In this document: piece by piece, positions 33,454 through 46,700 of the stretch
Numbering within the stretch: the first letter of the stretch is position 1
Layout of the letters: every line of letters begins with the position of its first letter
Assembly: GCA_964023275.1 (NCBI GenBank)
Contig: OZ029914.1
Coordinates: forward strand, 35,452,424-35,516,423
Length of the DNA: 64,000 nucleotides
Direction: 5' to 3'
Source: Norana najaformis
Lineage: Eukaryota > Annelida > Clitellata > Crassiclitellata > Hormogastridae
The notes under the pieces: model-generated
Database searches by the model: none
Told to the model about the DNA's origin: nothing
Seen by the model: the letters and a program-made list of their open reading frames with translations, nothing else
Position numbers and translations under genes: made by a program

Positions 33454-34859
33454 GCTACGTGTGGATTATTGAACTTGCAAGTCGTCGATCGGAATTCATT
33501 CGGAATTTGGCCGTTTTATTTCGAAAAACGACCGACCTTCGACGATATTCCCTGGAGTGCTATAATCTTGAGGATTAGCATTATTCATTCCAAACTGGTG
33601 CCGACAGGTTCCGAATTTGAATGTTTAGAATCTTCTTCGCCGAGGATGAGCTTGGATACATCCAAATTTCGGTCAACTGCCTCAAGTAAACGAGTCCTCG
33701 CTGTCGATCAGTTCTCGTGTCTTAGGGAGCTTAACTGACCCCGCTACCTGGGAGACGCCTGTCGACGTTGAACTTAGGAACTTGTTAAGGTCGAGATTTA
33801 AGCAGGGTGTTAAAATTCTGTTGATAAGTTTTTTCCTTAGACCGCTCTAGGTTTTATGATTAAGTAAAGATTAGATTACGGTTAAAGATAATGGTCGGGC
33901 TGGGAGCAAATGGCGAAGGTATCCAAAACATAGTCTGATCGCAGGTTGGCCGCCGTCTACTCGGGAACCACGGACACCACGTGCTTTAAGGAAGCTGGTC
34001 GGTCACTGTCAGGTTATAATTGGGTGAAGTTTTCTGAGTCGGCCTGTGGGGAAAGCCGACCGGGATTCGAAGCCCCACTAGAAGAAGAAAAAATGGGTTC
34101 GTTTGGCCTTGATGGCCCCCAAGGGCGGGTAGGAACGCATTGTCATAGAAGCAACAACAGACTAGGCACAAAATGGATCAGTTTAGTGGACCAAATATTG
34201 TCTAGACATTTAAAGGTCACCACGACCTAAGACATCAACCCATCTCTAAGGCCATGTTTTATGGCAAGGAACTTAAACTGCATGCCAGATGGCTATTTCT
34301 CAGCATCACTGAATGCAGTACACATTAAGATTGGAAGGCAAAGGGGACCTTGCCCGAACGATGAAAACTTTTTTTTACAAGAAGAGTTGGCCTTTTAGAG
34401 CTGGTCTCTTGCATCACTGATCCTTGCTACCTGAAGATGCTATAGGGTACATCTTGAGAAGAGCATCTTGCCGTTAAACCATGCATTCTCATCTCTTGTA
34501 CCTTCTAAGAATATCGTGAAATAAAACCCTGCTGATCTCAGACTTGTCGTAAAATCAGGCACCACTTCCAAACAGTTTTACCAAATAAAAAATATACATA
34601 TACAATTACAGTTAACTGTCTGATCATTCTTCCTGAATATGTCTACCACAAAAAGCCGTGACACTGATTGGCTGTATGAATGCTGCAATTACCAAACAAC
34701 TACTTTCTTTGGGTTTCTGGCAACATTGGTGTCTAGCATTTCAAAAAACTAGTAGCCTTTCTTGATTTTTAACTCACAATGTATAAGTATTTCTTCAATA
34801 CAAACTGCCAGTTTGATTACAAAACGACAATTGAAAATACAGCCGGTTCCAATCATTAC
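33454..34859. other. No gene recognised
   Basis: Collinear with 8725-10189. The tRNA-like B-box word recurs at 34060-34078. Confidence 0.45.
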
Positions 34860-34913
34860 CTTGCCATAAGTTGCTGGATGCCCAGGAGATGAAACCACCC
34901 CAGGTGAACCCAC
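34860..34913 (-). CDS. Candidate alternative tail exon, block B
   Basis: Same 54-bp phase-0 structure as 10190-10243, with acceptor TTTCATTTTATGCAG and donor GTAATG. Encodes VGSPGVVSSPGHPATYGK. Lies 3' of the stop exon at 35007-35099. Confidence 0.45.
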
Positions 34914-35006
34914 CTGCATAAAATGAAACAACAGTAAGACCAGCCAAACCATTTTTTCATATATAATTTGACGTCTGCATCTGAGAAGCGTTATCTAAAT
35001 GTCCCG

Positions 35007-35099
35007 CTAACAAACTTTCATGGCTTTATTAAAACTTGCTTCTTTCACTTTGCTTAAGGTTCGTACACCCTTGAGCTCTTGCAAGCCAGGGCTTTTCGG
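35007..35099 (-). CDS. ADAM17: Gene B terminal exon with stop
   Basis: Acceptor TTTTTTCCAATACAATGCAG, phase 0. 30 codons, [20 protein letters not shown] then [10 protein letters not shown], and TAG. Differences from block A fall mainly at third codon positions. Confidence 0.7.
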   Translation of the reverse strand, partial: PKSPGLQELKGVRTLSKVKEASFNKAMKVC

Positions 35100-38000
35100 C
35101 TGCATTGTATTGGAAAAAATACACCATGCATTTAGCAAGTAACTGAACACTGCAGTAAAAGGTACTAAGAGGAAATCTTGGCTTATAAAGTGCATGAAAT
35201 TCCACTGGTATTTCAAACTAACAACAGACGTAATCGTTTGACATAGGAAAGCCGCTTAGAGTTATAGCGTTTAAATAATCTCAGAAGTGCAAAAAGAATC
35301 CGTTAAGATTTTTAGATTCAGAAACCCTTAGTATCCTGTCCTCATATTATAAAAGCCTTACCTTATACATCATATTAACTGCTTGTCTGATATTCTCCTT
35401 ATGTTTTGCCTACAACACATCACACAATATTCCTATGTTAAGATTCTAGATGACTCAACAAACATCCTCCAATCACCATTCAACATGAAATTCATGCAAA
35501 AATCCTTGCTAAATACATTTTTCAAACAGTTCGCTCCTTTCCAAGGGTTCCCCATTGCTAATGACCACAGGTCAAATTCTGATACCCGGCATGCTGTATT
35601 AGAACTTTTGGCTTAAGCGCCGGTAAGGCAGTCGGGTTTCCCATAAAGCACGTAAATCTGCCTCTACGTTCATGCATTGCATCTAGTCTTCAAGCCTTTA
35701 GAATATTCTCGCCTTCGCTTGAACGAGTATACAGACGTTCTGGCGACCTTTCTGTCCTAAGCAAGTTTAAGTCATCAGTGGATATCATAGCCAACTTCTG
35801 ACCTGCAACAACCAATATCTGTCCTCTTTTGTTTACCTCAATTCAACCAGTCCTCGAAATCTTTAAAAAACCATTAACATTCTTCTTCAATGAGCTCCTG
35901 TCATCGTCTTCCAAACTCCATCACATCTCCATCCATTGCCAATTTCTTTGCATCCTTCTTCACCCACAAAGTCTTCTCCGACCGTCTCTTACCCCAGATA
36001 TATTCCTTTGGATCATCAGGAGGATCATATTGGATGTTGCAGTTGACATTTTTTATGTCTACACCTAGTTCACTCCAAACTTGACTATTGCAACTCTCTC
36101 TTTCTCACATTGACTCATCTCAAATAAAACGTCTACAAACAATTCAGAACGCTCTAGCCCGTGTAGTTACCAAAGCACTACTGCATAATCTCAGTGCTCA
36201 AAATCATTTTATTCGCCTAAGATCATTTTGCGCATCCACTACAAAATTGTATCTCTTATACATACAATGCCTTTCAAACTTCTCAACCCTCTTACGTAAA
36301 TTAGCCAGCTATTCACTATCCAACCGTCCAGATCTATTTGCTCTTCCTCATACCTTTCTCCACCTCGACCTCGAGTATTCTCTTCTAAAATTCTACAACC
36401 GCTCCTCAATCATCGCGATGATTTGGAAAGAATTTCCAAAAGACCACCACAAGTTCGCACCACCCCCTTGCTCGTCTGTCAGTATGAGCATTTCTCGGCA
36501 GCCCTCTTTCTGCCAGCCTTTAACTTAAGACTGAAAACTGAAATTTTCCAGCTACCCTGCTTCTCCTTCTGCTCCTGCACCATAATCATCTCATGACCAC
36601 TGTCACCAACGATTTCCACCGTGACACCATTCCGTCTACCCCGATTCGATCCCCGGACTCTGACCTGGCACCGAAACTGACCAAACATGTCCATTCATGG
36701 CCATTGCGGAACTGATCTGATAAAGCTACGGCGAAAAATCTGGTTTCCCTGATGCGGCTATTTTTTGGGGCAGAGAAATGTAAGAGATTTGCATTTATAT
36801 TTCAGGTTCTCAATCAGCAAACGAAAAGTCTTTAAGTTCTGTATGACAGACAGTAAGTAATAGATATGCATAATCTGACCCTTGTATTCCCCTATTATAA
36901 AGTGAAAACTGATACCAGATCAAGACACTTTGTGGAACTGTTTATAAAGACTCCAAAGTCACAAAACACCCTTTGTCAGAGCAGGATTTATATTCGTGAT
37001 TGTGTACTTGCAGTAAAGCCTGGTAAGATAATCAGATACTTCATTACATGATTTCGTTGATGCAGTATCTTATTCAGTGTGACCCTAATTTAATAAACAG
37101 ACTTCTACGGAACTTTAATCTGAATGCACTAGTCATCAGTCAATGGTGCTCTGAAGTGAAATAAAAGTAAAATAAAGTAAAACCGCAGGTTATATTAACA
37201 TGTTAAAGAAGTCCATTTGCATTCTGAGAGGTCAGTGACACAGTGGCCGAGCCAGCAGCATATTTGTCTAGTGAAGTATAGATCAAGGGTTTTATCATGA
37301 ATAATTTTAATTAGGAATCTTGGATAAGCAATTTTTAGCGAAATTGGCCTCTTCAACTAAAGCCAAATTTGGTATCATAATCATCTTGAAAGCAGATGCC
37401 AAGCCAAGACATTTGGCACCATCCACTGGACATTTGAAAAGGTAATCGAGTGCCTTCTCTTCATAAACAAGATAGTGGCAAAGAAGTCAACAACCTTTCT
37501 TTACAAATTGCACAGCTAGACAACAAACTACTTATTTTACTTGACATTGTGCAATTGAACTGGTGACAAGGCAAATGTGCTACACAGTCTTTTCCAATGT
37601 GCCACAAGTAAAGTCGACACTGAAGCTCAAGTACTTGAGACATGAAAGAAAAACCAAACTCACACGTCGTAGCGCCTGTTTTCCTGTTGGTGGCGAAGAA
37701 GATGGCGGAGAAGTTGGAGCAGAACCAAACTTTGCTTCAGTCATGATTTCCTAAGCAAAACAAACAGGAAAAAGCAAATTTTGCCATTTCTTCTTCAGTG
37801 GTCAACGGCATTCATACATTTTACTCTTTCAAGAGTCAGGTTCCCTAATGCACTGAATAAAAGGTAACATAACTTTAAGCAAAATTTCAACATTTGCAGC
37901 CTAAACTATTTTAGGATAGTTTGTTCAGTAGACTGCTTATAGTTGGTTAATTAATTACTAGACCGTATTAAATAGGGCTAGTAATTTTAAAATTATGTAA

Positions 38001-40677
38001 ATGGAGCCAAGTAATAACAGTGATTGACCCAATTGTGTAACCTCTGGTGAAAGATTAAGCATATTACAAACTGAATAATCAAGATTGTTGTCATTCTAGC
38101 CTAAGAGAGGAACACCAAAGAATTCTATGTAATTATTGTCATTATTATTGTTATTTTTAAGATATTCAGTAGTTCTTCAAAAATAATTATCTACACTCGC
38201 AAAAAAATAAATTTAAGTGATAAGTATTCTTAACACACTGAACGGTTAATGTTAGTTGTTTATTTTATTATTATTATTATTAAAAATTATTATTATTATT
38301 ATTAAAATTATTATTATTATCATTGTTATTATCTTGTCGTTGTTGTCAAGAAGGTCCCCTTTAAGGAAATGACTCCATAATTAATTTTAGACCTATATTT
38401 AAGATTCACCATCCTTCAATCTAAGACTGCTATTATCTGCTACCTAGAAGATAACTATCTAGAATGGCTAAATCAAGTAGGTCACCAGATTTCAGAAAAA
38501 GAGACATCCTCACATCTATAACTTCACTGATGAGCGCATCCATATCTTTCTTTTCTTTCCTGTCCTATAAAAGACAAACCGCTCTTACCAAATCTCAGCT
38601 CTTATTATTTAGACTAAGCCTGGGTTCACCTTAACAGAGATGCGTCTATATGGCTACTAACACTTACAGTCTTATAAGTATTCGATATAATACCATATCA
38701 TCAAAATACCGGCCACATAAGACAGGTATTACTGGCATCATTAATATTAATTCAGTTTCAAAGTCATATCAATTAGGCATCAATCAGATGCAATTCAGAA
38801 ACTGTTTTTTCTTGCTGAATGAATAAAATCCAGCAAGAGAAGACTGGGCAAGTTATGGATCTAACAGAAATGAATTAAAATGTACAGTGCCTCCTAAACT
38901 TCAGCTAAACATAGCCCGGTGATGAGCACAGGATTCTGGTGGTAGGCAAGAAATTATATTATTAGATGTGCTTCAAAGTCAGGCATGTCGATGAAGGGTG
39001 ATGGTACATCCTAGGCCCAGTTGCTTTGGCCATTACATCAGCCAGTGTAGCTAGGCCTACGATGGGGATGGTAATTTGAGGCCCACCCCTGTGACCAATA
39101 CATGAGTCAATGTAAATACTGTCTGTCTACTCATCCGATGAGTAATCAGGAAACTGCCTGCAATAAGTTCTTCTCCTAGCATCTGTTTCTTCTGCCAAAT
39201 TTCCAGCATACGTTTCTGCAAGATGTGAGGCGGAATTCACATTCACGCAGAATTCATTAAGAAAGCACATTATGACACTAAGTCAGCGTTGCATGTTGGG
39301 TCGTTGGATTGTCCAAATAAATACATTTTCTGCATACAGCAACTTTGCCTGTGAGGAACAAATTCAGGTTCAAACAAAGATCGTGTTAGGTCAAACCCAG
39401 AAACATGAGTGACAGACTATTCGTGAATAGAACTGCATTTGGAGAACAGTGTAGCCACAAACTCAGCTAGAGCAGACTGATAACAGGAGGTTGTAAATCT
39501 AACTGTGACCAGTAAAGGAAAGGGAAACAGAGGCATTTCATCCAAGAAACATTGAATACCATACATTAAAGGAACAAACATCTTTAGCGTTTTATAAATG
39601 GAAGTTGTTGAGTTTTACTATGGTATGAGTCTACAACAGATGTAATAAAATGTGTTGTTGTCTGATAAATCCGCCGACTTACCAAATAGCATACAAAACA
39701 GCTTATGGGAACCCAGATAATCAGCGACAGTATCACTATGGTCCACACAATGTTGTTTCGCATAAATCTGACTACAATAAGAAGCACAGCATACAAGAAG
39801 TGCAATTATTTATACGAACTTAAACAGCAATATAAAAGTAAAAACGATATATGCACATAACTACTGACACTCAAAAAGCCTACAGCGGCAAAAGCAAAAG
39901 ATATTAGTAAATAAGAATACAAGAACTGCAGCTATGCAGAAAATGCATAAAGCTACAAAGAACTAGATACAAAGTAATAATAACTAATAATAATTACTAG
40001 TTACAAAAGACTAAAGTCGACAGATAAAGAAAACTACACATGGAAACACAAGAAATCTATACATGGAGACAGTGCTTACTACCTCTCTTATTATCTTCTA
40101 ACATCATCCAAATCATGATTTGCATAACAACCAATGGACCAATTAGACTCTAGTCTATTCACTAGTAGGGCGGCTTGGCTACTGGACTCCTGTCTAAAGA
40201 TGCAGAAACAATAAATCAGGTCTGTCTATTCTTGGAAAACTGTCTGTATGCATAACACACAAGTCCCTTGGGAAGCTCAAGGAACACCTTGTCTGATATT
40301 TTCCACCTGGAGGATTCTAAATCATGTCAGGTCTCGAAGATGAAACCCACAGGAAGAAAACAGGAGAAGTACTGATCTATAAATTCACTGCCTGGCAAAC
40401 AAGGAATTCCTCATTCATGTCTGTATCCTATTCTCCTTTAACAGATATGTTTCTATACATAGCAACAGCTATGGTAAATCATTAGTCACCATGAAATACC
40501 TGTAAAGATCTGGTGCATATAGGAACAGGTAGTTATAAAGCCATGAAAAGCAGACCAGGTAATGCGCCAATGCCGACTTTGATTAAACACGATCTACAGT
40601 TGTTATTGTCAATTTGAGTGCATAATACTATTTTCCTCTGGTGTTGCTACAAATATGTGTGATTACATAACATGCAA

Positions 40678-40709
<32 letters not shown>

Positions 40710-43700
40710 TTACTACTACTACTACAACAACTAATAATAAAAATAAGAATAACAATAATAATAATAAAAAATTTGACAGGCGAACAGAGACATCCAAATC
40801 AACAATTATGCTTCATATTATGTAATGTAATGTGAAGTAAAAACACATTTATATAGTTCCAAAAGATGCTGTGCTTCAGCTTAGTTGGCAGAAGTCCGTT
40901 TCAGCAGCAGAACCCTAGTCTTGCAATGCTCTGATTGCTCTAACTGTGACCAGTAAAGAAAAGGGAAACAGAGACATTTCAAACAAGAAACATTGAATAT
41001 CATTCATTAAAGCAACAAGCATCTTTAACAATTTTCATAAATGGAAGTTGTTGAGTTTCACAATATATTTTTTAGTTTTTTTAATATAGTTTAATTATCT
41101 TTCATCACTTTCCAGTTCTCAAAACCCAAGATTAACCTTCTAGAGACAAATATTTGTAATAATTAGGGCATTGGCCTATTTTAAAAAATTGAAAGAGGAA
41201 AGCTGCAGAGAATTTCCGAATAGTTTGTTGCACATAGTAAAACTTACTACAACTGTTTCTGTGTCAAGGTATAATCTATCCTTGCCCTCTCCCTGATATT
41301 TCTCACAATTGGAACTGATACCGTTACCTCAATTCAAGATTACTCCTACTGTCTCGTCTGGGAGCATGCATTTCTGAGTCGAAATTAGAAAGAACTATAT
41401 AAATAATGTAATAATACGGCTCCATCAGTAATGCAGAAATTGTTAGAGACTACTGGTATGGTTCTTACCAAATCCAGTAGGTGAAGACAGATCCAAAATC
41501 TTCCAAAGCTTTGCAATTGGGGTTTGTGTTGACTTTATGCATATCCCCTTAAAACCATAAAAACTGATATCAAAATGATACGTCTTTTAACAGTGATAGC
41601 AAACAGTAATCAAATACATCAGAGATTGTACCACAACCAGGTTTTAAGTTACCTAATTTCTTCTAAACATTTACAGAAAATGATGGTTAGTACATCAGTG
41701 GTGTGTTCAAGGACACTTGTCAGTAATTACAAGCATGCCCATCCCATGGTCACTCATGATGCATCATTCAGAAAAGACAGCAGAGACCAAGAGATACAGA
41801 TCGAGACTACAAAATGACTGAAATGCAGGTTACAATGAAAGATGAAGCTCACTTTGCTATTGCAGGTTCCAAACACGCAAGCCATTCCCTCTGGCAGAAA
41901 CTCAGAAACACCTTTCTTAAACAGTGGAAGGCAAGAGCCTTTTGCATCAATGCAACATCTCTTGCAGGCATCTTTCTCTGGAGAAATCAAAACAGAGGCA
42001 ACACATTACAAGTATAGGAAATGTCTAGTTTATACATTTATACAAGCATTATGAAATGGCAATGCTCAAGACAGAGGACAATCACGTAATGTAATGTAAC
42101 AAGCATTTATATAGCGCCTTTCAACCATCTCTCAAAAGCACTGGTCACATGCTATCCAAATGCTCTAAACAAGTGTGTCTGAAGGTGAACAGAAAATGAA
42201 TGTTGAGTTAAACTAAGAGGTAACAGAGAAAAACCAGGAAACTCCACACGAGACAGCCATTCCACTGTATACACTCCAAGGTGGCGCCACTGAAAGACCG
42301 GGTGTATATACCGCACATAAATACATATATACAGTGCACATGTTAAATTTGTTGAAGGATATAGATATGTGTATGTACATATGCTGTATGAATGCATGTA
42401 TGTGAGTTTTACATACACATATTCATAATGAGTGTATGTACGTATCTATGTATAACTGATGAATGTTATTTACTGGACTATGGGCAGCATTCAATGCCAC
42501 CATGATTCATTGACCCAGACTGAGTATATACACTGTAGCATCATCCTAACTCCAACATCCACAAATATAGTAACCCACATAATTTCCTCCTCTGAAATGA
42601 AACTAAGTATGTTGGGAAGGAAAGATAGGAAATATGGCCCGTTACCTGTGTCACAACTGCATGTTGTGAAGCCATGCATGTTACAAAGACTTTCGCACAC
42701 ACCGTTCTTACAAGTTCCTCTGCACAGAGAAACACAACAAGAGAAACCAAAATATAATGCATTGCAACAATATAATTATATAAAATTTTGAAATCCTATA
42801 AATGTATCAAACACGGATGATTACACATATCTAAACTACAAAATGTCATGTCTGTAGAAAGCAGACACTATTGGAATCTGACAATGCATGCCTGCTAATC
42901 AATCACATTCCCCGTAGCCTAAAACTGTGCCCTATTGAAGTTCCGGGACAAACTGGGTGGTACCAGATGCAAGGAAAGTGCTTCGACCAAACACAGTTAA
43001 TCTCAGTACCACTTCAAACTAGGTTGGTAGCTATTATCACATATTACCCTTAGAGTTGTAGATTTCTATAAAATTGGGCAATACCACCTATCCACGAGGT
43101 TTCAAAGTTCTTTGTGGAATCATATGCTACCTTTAATCGTAATGCTACATTACTGGACACATTGGCATAACTATAAGCCCAAAGGTTCATAAATGCCTTC
43201 TTAGGGTTTATACACCTAAATTCAGCGGGAAAAAGCTCCTTTCAAGTCACTCAAGAAGATCTGAAATACAAAAGTGAGCTAACCATTGGACATTTAAATA
43301 AAACCTTCAAGTGCCAATTATCAAAAGTTGAAAAAACTAGACCCTGTCTGTGATAATGAATGCCTTTCTACCAGTAAGCCTGAACCACATAAATTATTTT
43401 CAAAAGGCTGAATTTTAAATTACACAAGGCATAAAAAGCAATAAGAAGAAATATAATAATCTAGACTAAAAGAAACACATTTTGGTCTTTACTTATTGAA
43501 ACATTCTGTTCCATCAGACCTTATCTTTGAAGCCGGACAATCGGCACTAATTCCGCTACAGAAAGAGGTCAAAGAACATAACAGCAACAAACCATGTGTT
43601 TAGCAACACTTACAAGAATCCCAATCAAAGCTGAATAATATGTAATATGTTTTATGTTCGTGCTTGTACATTTATGCAAAGTATACACTTCAGCATTATC

Positions 43701-46700
43701 TGTCCCTGATTACATATCTCTTCCCTCAGCAACATAGGGTGAATGTCTGAAATGTAGTTGGTTAAAACATTGAAACCACGTGACTTAAGACAGGCCGAAG
43801 ATGATATTGAAGCAGAAGAAATGAGTAGACCTTGTGAAGGTGTCTAAAACATTAGTAAACACACTGAACAAGAAATTCATAATGATATAATAAGACTCAT
43901 GCCATCATTAAATTAAATATTGATACTGGTTAAGAAATAACAATACCAACAATCATTTAAAATAAATATAATTATTACTGATAACATAATTGTTTGACAG
44001 TTGCAAAAATGCAATCATAGAAATAATGTTGTCATTAATTAAATGCACAAGGAACAAAACAGTCAGAAAAATATTCAATAAGAAAAGATTTTTGTCTGCT
44101 AGAAGGGGAGATCTAATCAACTCTATGAATGCGTGAATACATTGGTGGAAGGTCCAATGTTTTATGAATCAGATCAACTACATGCGGAACGAGTTGCATT
44201 GTTTGCCCATATGAAGATGGATTTAGTTTAAGTTGATTGATGCTGACATATAAAGTCTGGCTGGCCGGCTGTGCTCCATCCCGTCTTAGAAAACCATGCA
44301 TTTCAGTGTCATCTGTCTCTGACTGCAGATCTCTTTGCTCTGCAACACAGGGTGATCTCTTTGTTCCATCGTCCCCTACTTCCACAATGCAAAATGGAAT
44401 CTTTGCCCAGGTCGACCCATTATTCTGAAACAGACTTCCAGGCAACCTGACACACAAGCTTCTTGTCCGTTCTATTCGTCTATCTCGGCAGCGGTTGAAG
44501 ACCATTTTACTTGATTGTGGTCTTGCATTGTCAGGTCAGGCGCACTCTGATGAATTTTCTCTAAGATGCGCTATATAAATCTCTCCTTATCTGCATGGAC
44601 TTAGATCTGGCTCTGCCTCTAGCTTAGACACAAGTGTCATTATGCGTCCCTCAAGGCTCAGTACTCGAGCCGTTATTTTACAACCTCTATGGGGCTGATT
44701 TGACTCAACTCACCTCTTGTGTCTGGGAGCGCGGCTTCATCACTACGCTGGCGACATCAACCTGTTCTAATATTGTGACATATCTGGCGACGAGGATATT
44801 TTACAAATACTCGTAAAAATGTCGGTCCTTGGGGCAATACCCCAATTCGCACCGTTTCTGCCTGTCGTGGACCCGGCTTCAACGGCATTTCGATGGAAAA
44901 AATGGACCGATAGATTCGAAAATCTCATGACAGTGCTCAACATAGGTGATAACAATCGCAAACGTGCCCTCCACCTCCGCCAACCTGGCGAAACAGTTTA
45001 TGACATCTTTGAAGGACTGGTCGTGAGAACAGTACCGGGTGACGCCGACCCAGGTGAGGATAACGCATACATTACCACGAAACGTGCGCTTGATGAACAC
45101 TTTAGTCCAAAGAAAAACGTCGAGTTCGAAATATAACTTTCGCTTAGCCAGACAAAATACTGATGAAACCACGGACGCTTCTCATGCAAGGGTTCGCTCG
45201 CTGGCCAAAACTTGCACTTCAACGAGACTGCGAAGACGAGGTCTTGCAGACTATGAAATGACGCTGAAAGTTTTGTTAGACACAGCCCGTGCAATGGAGA
45301 CGTCTGAACGGCAGGTGAAAGTCATTGAAACAGGTTTCGGTGAGCGAGATACCAACAACCACAAGGTCGCTCGAGTGGTTAGTCAACCAAGGCAAACAGT
45401 ACGTCAACACGTCAAGAAACTGAGTTCTACAGAACAGGTATGTCGTAATTGTGGTCTTCTGTATCCACACCCCGGTGGGAAAATGCAGTGCTCAGCATGG
45501 GGGAAAACCTGTTTTGCAAACAATAAACAAAACCACGTCCAGAGACAATGTCGTAGCATCATGAAGTTTCAACGATCGATATCACAAGGTAAAAGAAACA
45601 TTGTTCAGAACATGACCAGAGCTAAACAATAAGTTCGTCAAGTACGTGAGGAAATGCAGGAAGACGTGAGCGATGAAGAGACAGAGGATGAGTATGTATT
45701 CGTTATTGAAGAAAAGGGAAAGATGAAACAACCGTATGCCTGTGTCCTTGTTAATGGTTTCCCAGTTGAAATGATGATTGATTCAGGTGCCAGTGTCAAT
45801 ATCATAGACGAAAATATGTTCCAAACATTCCCTGATTCTCCGAATCTGAATCTGTCGCAGACTAGAATATATTCATACGCATCTAAATCACCAATAGATA
45901 TAATAGGTTATTTTGAAACTAAAGTGAGGCATAAAAGAAACGCCGCAAACGCCGTGTTTCATGTTGCCAGAGGAAACAAAGGATCACTGTTGCGCTTCAC
46001 GACTGCATTGGAATCATTAAAATCAACCTCAATGCCATAGAACCAATGGAACCAATAACAACTGAGTGGCTGACAAACAAATAGCCTCAGCTCTTTTGAA
46101 GGAACAGGCAAGCTGAACAACTTCAAGGTAAAACTTCACACTGCAGAAAGTGTTAAACTATCGGCACAATAACACAGAAGGGTACCGTTCCACATACGCA
46201 AGAAGGTAGAAGTCGAACTGAATCTTTTGCTTAAACAAGGCATTATTGAACGAGTCAATGGACGAACGCCTTGGATGTCACCCATAGTAACACCAGTAAA
46301 GCCTAAAAACTGATAAAGTACGCATTTGTGTCGACGTTTGACAAGCGAATTGAACCATTCTTCGTAAACGGCATGTGACTCCAACTCAAGAAGTCATCAT
46401 CAGTGACCTAAATGGGGCGAAGAAATTTTCAAAGTTGGATCTTCGTGCTGGTTACCATCAACTGGAACTAGATCCTGCTAGCCGTTACAACACAACGTTT
46501 ACTACCCATATCGGTTTGTTCCGCTACAAGAGATTAAATTTTGGGATTTCTTCAGCCAGCGAAGTGTTTCAAAATACCATAGCGCAGGTGTTTGATGGTA
46601 TCCCTGGTGATATGAATTTTGCGATAACATAATCGTACATGGTTGTACAGCTGCAGAACACGACAAGAGTCTGCTTGCTGTTATTAAACGGTTATTGGAT

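Larger units (their letters stand above)
27506..39823. repeat. Block B: segmental duplication, paralogous to 2945-18152
   Basis: Same content and orientation as block A, 12.3 kb against 15.2 kb because A carries extra insertions. Block B continues smoothly into the juxtamembrane exons of gene B at 41.5-42.7 kb, so B is more likely the source and A the copy. Confidence 0.9.
39824..41468. other. Gene B intron between CANDIS and TM exons
   Basis: Contains an (ACT)n microsatellite at 40679-40727. The segment 40936-41060 duplicates 39502-39610, the flank of the TM exon, but no TM exon follows it. Confidence 0.65.
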
